Assembly (NCBI GenBank): GCA_937912025.1
Contig: CALDOZ010000009.1
Coordinates: forward strand, 10,052-74,051
Length of the DNA: 64,000 bases
Direction: 5' to 3'
Source: an uncultured Clostridia bacterium
GTDB lineage: Bacteria > Bacillota > Clostridia > Christensenellales > Borkfalkiaceae
This document shows positions 61,213 to 64,000 of the stretch, piece by piece. A program made the translations under genes and the position numbers. Below the pieces are notes generated by a model. It had not been told where the DNA came from. It saw only the letters and a program-made list of their open reading frames with translations, and did not search any database. Position 1 is the first letter of the stretch; the number at the start of each line of letters is the position of its first letter.

Positions 61213-61395
61213 AAAAAGCGAAACGAAAACCGCTCCGCTTTATTAAGTTTGATATTGATTAGTTTAATAACGTACTTTTTAAAGGGATAGAAACAAGCAA
61301 GACAAGGCTCACTTTATTGGCACGGACTGAATTGACCTTTGTGGTCATTCAGGTCGAGACGATAAAGTAGTAACGCAGTATTGCGCCGTTTATAT
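61213..61395. ncRNA. Conserved RNA-like element B (unassigned family)
   Basis: It occupies the rest of the 433-bp gap upstream of the glycosidase gene; no ORF. It shares AAAGGGATAGAAACAAG and AGGCTCACTTT with element C in exact sequence. With element A it shares CAAGCAAGACAAGGC (61294-61308), ACGAT (61359), ACGCAGTA (61373-61380) and CCGTTTATAT (61386-61395). Internal pairing includes AAAGCG/CGCTTT (61215-61241), ACTTTAT/ATAAAGT and a CTGAAT.GACC / GGTC-ATTCAG hairpin. A plus-strand promoter candidate is TTGACA (61172), 17 nt, TAATAG. Read on the minus strand, the AAGCG/CGCTT hairpin ends in TTTTTT, so orientation is open. Confidence 0.65.
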
Positions 61396-61399
61396 CACT

Positions 61400-62500
61400 T
61401 TAAGAAAAGTATTTGTTCTTAACCTTCTCAGGCTTTCCGCTTGTTACACTTTCGTAAGCGGCGTTCATAGCGGCAATTGAATTGTAGTGATACTTAACAC
61501 CAACGGTTGGAAGTTGGTTGTTACGAATTGCGTGATAGAATTGTTGGGTTAAACCGCTAACTCCACCCTTACGCGCTTGTGAACCGAGCATATAATCGTT
61601 ATTATCTCCACCATTTTGATAAGTATGAATACCGTAAAGGTCGGCGATGATAGAGCCTTTAGTTCCGTGAACGGTCATATCAACTTCGACGGTTTTAGGG
61701 CTTTTTTGCCAGTTTACCATTCTTACCACTTTATTTTCTATGTTAGCATAAGACGGATCAATTGAAACGTACACGCCTTTTTTAGTTTTACCAATAATAG
61801 GTATCATTTCATCAATTTCAGTATCGCGAATGTTAGGACCAACGTCAGCGAACATAACGTCGAAATCATCGTCAAGAACAAAACGAATAGCATCAAAAAC
61901 GTGTGGATGGTCGGCAAGAGCGCCACCGCGGAAACGGTCGCAACCTTTATAAAGCCTTACGCGTTTACCATAACTTGCTTCAGGGTTAGATTGCCAAGCG
62001 CGCCACCATACGGGGTTGTGTGAGAAGTTGAGCGCAGTAATAGATATAACGTCACCGACAGCGCCACTCTCTACAAGGTCTTTAACGCGCATAAGTTCGC
62101 CGTGAACGCGCATTTCAAGTTCAATTTTGAAAACTACGCCCGCTTCGTCGGTTAAACGTATCATTTCTTCATATTCGTCCATATCGAAAGTAGGAATTTT
62201 CATGCTTAAAATATGGAGTTTGCGTTCGCACGCCCATTTAACTTGACGGAAATGGCTTTGGTTATCACTTGCAATAACTACCGCTTCAATGTCGGGATGT
62301 TCGGCGTAAAGTTCGTCGTCACTATCGTATTGCTTAATGTCTGGCCAATTTTCAAGACCAACGTTATTTCTATATCCAGGCGCTATCGAAACGCCTACTA
62401 AATCGAAGTATGGGCTTTTTGAAAGTCCGTAATAATGACGAGCGTGACCGTGATTACACGACAAAACTGCTATTTTTATAGGTTTAATTTCTTTGCTCAT
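61400..62500 (-). CDS. Gfo/Idh/MocA family oxidoreductase
   Basis: 366 residues. The N-terminal nucleotide-binding region starts IKIAVLSCNHGHARHYYGL, without the classical GxGxxG. LSMKIPTFD replaces the EKP motif but keeps the Lys. The C-terminal substrate domain (GGALADHPHVFDAIRFVL, with catalytic-type His) is complete. It probably oxidises a sugar or cyclitol with NAD(P). The ATG overlaps the stop of the upstream gene by 4 nt. Confidence 0.85.
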   Translation of the reverse strand: MSKEIKPIKIAVLSCNHGHARHYYGLSKSPYFDLVGVSIAPGYRNNVGLENWPDIKQYDSDDELYAEHPDIEAVVIASDNQSHFRQVKWACERKLHILSMKIPTFDMDEYEEMIRLTDEAGVVFKIELEMRVHGELMRVKDLVESGAVGDVISITALNFSHNPVWWRAWQSNPEASYGKRVRLYKGCDRFRGGALADHPHVFDAIRFVLDDDFDVMFADVGPNIRDTEIDEMIPIIGKTKKGVYVSIDPSYANIENKVVRMVNWQKSPKTVEVDMTVHGTKGSIIADLYGIHTYQNGGDNNDYMLGSQARKGGVSGLTQQFYHAIRNNQLPTVGVKYHYNSIAAMNAAYESVTSGKPEKVKNKYFS

Positions 62501-63237
62501 ACTCTTAACTCCTTATAAGTTGTTTTTTCGCCCGTCGCAAGCGATTTCATTGCGCCGTCAACAAGGTTTTTAAGATAATCTTCACGGGCAATCCACTCGT
62601 CAATATCGTCAAGATTGCGAAGTAAACCGAAAATTGTGTACGCTTTATCCATTTGTTTAAGGGTAAGACCGAAAAGAGGAACGTCAATATCAATAAACGA
62701 TTTGTTTCCATCGTCAGAGAAAAGGAAAATTTCGTCTTGGTCGAGTTTATTGTCAAAACAAACATCGCTCGTTTGACCGTTAGTTGAATAAATGGTGTGT
62801 TTAGCGCGCGCTTTTTCGCCTGCCGGCATCGTAACGGCAAGTTCTAAACTACAAATAGTGTCGTTTTCCATCTTAACGATGAAGTTTGCTGCTTTTTCAT
62901 TTCCAAATCCCATAATATAAGCAACTTTACTGCGTAAAAAATACTCCGCCAAGTCAAGTTCAACAAACAAAACTTGCTCTAAAGTTTTATCACGTCCTGC
63001 AAAATGCGACGTTCTTAAAGTGCTAAGTTTGCCAAGTTTATTATCGCAATTTAAATACATTCCGTAGTTTTTAACGTAATAACGCCAATCGTACATAGGC
63101 ACTACTTTACCGTTTATTTCAACGGCATCACAAAAGGCTTTTTCGCCACGCGGAATATATTTGAACGGTTTTTCGGGAAGGTCCGCTTCAATATAAAGAC
63201 GCTTCACGCCTTCTTCAATAGTGGTAATCTTTTCCAT
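62497..63237 (-). CDS. Hypothetical protein linked to the oxidoreductase
   Basis: 246 residues, not confidently recognised. It has no signal peptide or membrane segment. The middle and C-terminal parts (AANFIVKMENDTICSLELAVTMPAG, SFIDIDVPLFGLTLKQMDKAYTIFGLL, VDGAMKSLATGEKTTYKEL) resemble the substrate half of Gfo/Idh/MocA proteins without the Rossmann half. It could be a dimerising partner or regulator of the coupled oxidoreductase. AAGGAG precedes the ATG. Confidence 0.65.
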   Translation of the reverse strand: MEKITTIEEGVKRLYIEADLPEKPFKYIPRGEKAFCDAVEINGKVVPMYDWRYYVKNYGMYLNCDNKLGKLSTLRTSHFAGRDKTLEQVLFVELDLAEYFLRSKVAYIMGFGNEKAANFIVKMENDTICSLELAVTMPAGEKARAKHTIYSTNGQTSDVCFDNKLDQDEIFLFSDDGNKSFIDIDVPLFGLTLKQMDKAYTIFGLLRNLDDIDEWIAREDYLKNLVDGAMKSLATGEKTTYKELRV

Positions 63238-63309
63238 AACTCTCCTTGATAGTATGAATTTATAAAATTTGTCGCCGTAAATTACGTTGAATTTACTAAA
63301 CGCAGTTAA

Positions 63310-63338
63310 AGTTTAGCATATAATTTTTTGAATTACAA
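63310..63338 (-). promoter_or_regulatory. Promoter of the two-gene oxidoreductase operon
   Basis: TTGTAA (63333-63338), 17 nt, TAAACT (63310-63315) on the minus strand. The 293-bp gap around it is very A/T-rich. It holds direct TTACAACA repeats (63333 and about 63372), possible regulator sites, and the terminator of the next gene. Confidence 0.6.
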
Positions 63339-63430
63339 CATTTTTTATAACAAATAACAATTTTTTTAAAATTTACAACAAAATTTGAACTTGCATAATT
63401 GAAGACAAAGTAAAAATTAGTTTATAAAAA

Positions 63431-63460
63431 ATAAAAAGCTTGCTAACAAAAGCAAGCCTT
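63431..63460 (-). terminator. Terminator of the small gene at 63531
   Basis: GCTTGC / GCAAGC arms (63438-63443, 63452-63457) with an 8-nt loop and a TTTTTATTTTTT tract on the minus strand. Confidence 0.7.
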
Positions 63461-63530
63461 AGCATCGTTGTATATTTTTTAACTTTAATTATTTGATTTT
63501 TGCGGACTTTTTACGGGAATTTTTTAGTTG

Positions 63531-63716
63531 TTAGTCTACTATATCAACTGTAGTGAATTGCGCGTTTTGATATGAACTTTCAACTTTAACACTATTATTT
63601 TTAGCGCTTAAATTACCAAATATTTTATTACAAGGAAGGTAAACCTTAGTGTCCTTTTCAACTTTTTTAACTTCGTAACCTAATAAATAATCAACAATAA
63701 GCGATATAAATTTCAT
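63531..63716 (-). CDS. Small hypothetical protein
   Basis: 61 residues, not recognised. The N-terminus MKFISLIVDYLLGYEV is mildly amphipathic and could contact the membrane. The rest (KVEKDTKVYLPCNKIFGNLSAKNNSVKVESSYQNAQFTTVDIVD) is polar with one Cys. Support for a real gene comes from a strong AGGAGG 5 nt before the ATG, a terminator after it and an inverted repeat in its upstream region. Confidence 0.6.
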   Translation of the reverse strand: MKFISLIVDYLLGYEVKKVEKDTKVYLPCNKIFGNLSAKNNSVKVESSYQNAQFTTVDIVD

Positions 63717-63756
63717 AATTTCCTCCTGTTTACATCGCTATTATATTAAGTTATAT

Positions 63757-63774
63757 ATGACAACATTATGTCAT
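63757..63774. promoter_or_regulatory. Inverted repeat upstream of the small gene
   Basis: ATGACA-ACATTA-TGTCAT, about 40 bp before the start codon at 63716; the distal arm overlaps a TTGTCA-like -35 sequence. It may be an operator. Confidence 0.4.
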
Positions 63775-63894
63775 TATTTAAAAATATTTGTCGAAAATTT
63801 TAAAATTTTTATTTTGCATAAATTTATATTGAATTGACCTTTGATGTTGTTTTAGTCCGCGATTTTTAAAAAAACGACGCTAAACGAAGTGTTT

Positions 63895-64000
63895 TAAAAG
63901 CGAAGCGATAATTTACTCCGCTCAATTAAGTTTAATAATGTGCGTTTTTAAAGGGATAGAAACAAGTTAGGCTAGGCTCACTTTGGGTGGATAGACACAA
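63895..64000. ncRNA. Conserved RNA-like element C, truncated by the window end
   Basis: It matches element B block by block: AAGCGAA, CTCCGCT (63916-63922), ATTAAGTTT (63925-63933), the run ending AAAGGGATAGAAACAAG (22 identical nt, 63945-63966) and AGGCTCACTTT (63974-63984). A 15-nt segment present in B is missing here. No ORF. The rest of the element lies beyond the window. No intact palindrome accompanies it, only an A/T-rich imperfect dyad near 63786-63815. Confidence 0.6.

Noticed and set aside
1..64000. CRISPR arrays, tRNA genes, intact insertion sequences or prophage
   Set aside because: I saw no regularly spaced repeats, tRNA-like cloverleaf sequences, transposases, integrases or phage structural genes by eye; a covariance-model scan was not possible.

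Overview
This is a gene-dense stretch of an AT-rich chromosome from a spore-forming member of the Bacillota, most like an uncultured Clostridia lineage. The evidence is a sigG-sigE-spoIIGA cluster, the sporulation proteins YlmC/YmxH and YlbJ, the whiA/hprK/murB neighbourhood, RqcH, and a large Bacillus-type SRP RNA with an Alu domain. The standard bacterial code is used: TAA stops dominate and at least one gene (yggS) ends in TGA. Most genes lie on the minus strand. I found no rRNA, tRNA, CRISPR array, prophage or intact insertion sequence.

Layout. 1-2.5 kb: start of prs, tadA, rlmH, a CPBP protease and ylmC. 2.5-6.2 kb: an AraC regulator and a DMT transporter, divergent from an oxidoreductase and an acetyltransferase. 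6.2-9.95 kb: sigG, sigE, spoIIGA, then nrdR with a membrane protein. 10-18.9 kb: a ygiQ radical SAM gene, then hprK, uvrC, cca, whiA, a PHP gene and murB. 19-24.9 kb: a solute-binding-like protein, a CpsB/CpsD/CpsC tyrosine-phosphorylation cassette, a nucleotidyltransferase and rarA. 24.9-29.6 kb: ylbJ, coaD, rsmD, alr and an ABC half-transporter. 29.7-33.3 kb: a Cys-rich protein, a GH99/WbsX-like protein and a purine permease. 33.5-41.8 kb: the proteostasis cluster engB, lon, clpX, clpP, tig, interrupted by a small accessory island (SDR, zinc-ribbon membrane protein, Xre repressor). 41.9-48.6 kb: rqcH, two unassigned or weakly assigned genes, a pseudouridine synthase and feoBA. 48.8-56.3 kb: a surface protein, an MntP-like pump, rRNA/tRNA modification genes, ileS with a short attenuator leader, and the SRP RNA gene. 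56.4-58.2 kb: yggS, a minimal sepF and an SDR. 58.4-64 kb: a large glycosidase and an oxidoreductase operon.

The most unusual signal is non-coding. A palindrome with two invariant 18-nt arms around a 12-nt centre occurs in three intergenic regions (33453, 43689, 61100). At two of these it lies at one end of a ~290-bp unit whose other part is a conserved RNA-like element (A at 43.8 kb, B at 61.2 kb). A third, window-truncated element (C at 63.9 kb) matches B closely. B and C bracket the oxidoreductase operon. I cannot match the element to a named RNA family from memory.

A second theme is promoter architecture. Many promoters fit TTGACA/17 nt/TAAAAT. Several genes have the -10 box 5-6 nt before the start codon and no Shine-Dalgarno sequence, which predicts leaderless mRNAs. 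Two promoters carry palindromes fitting autoregulation: nrdR, and the Xre/zinc-ribbon pair.
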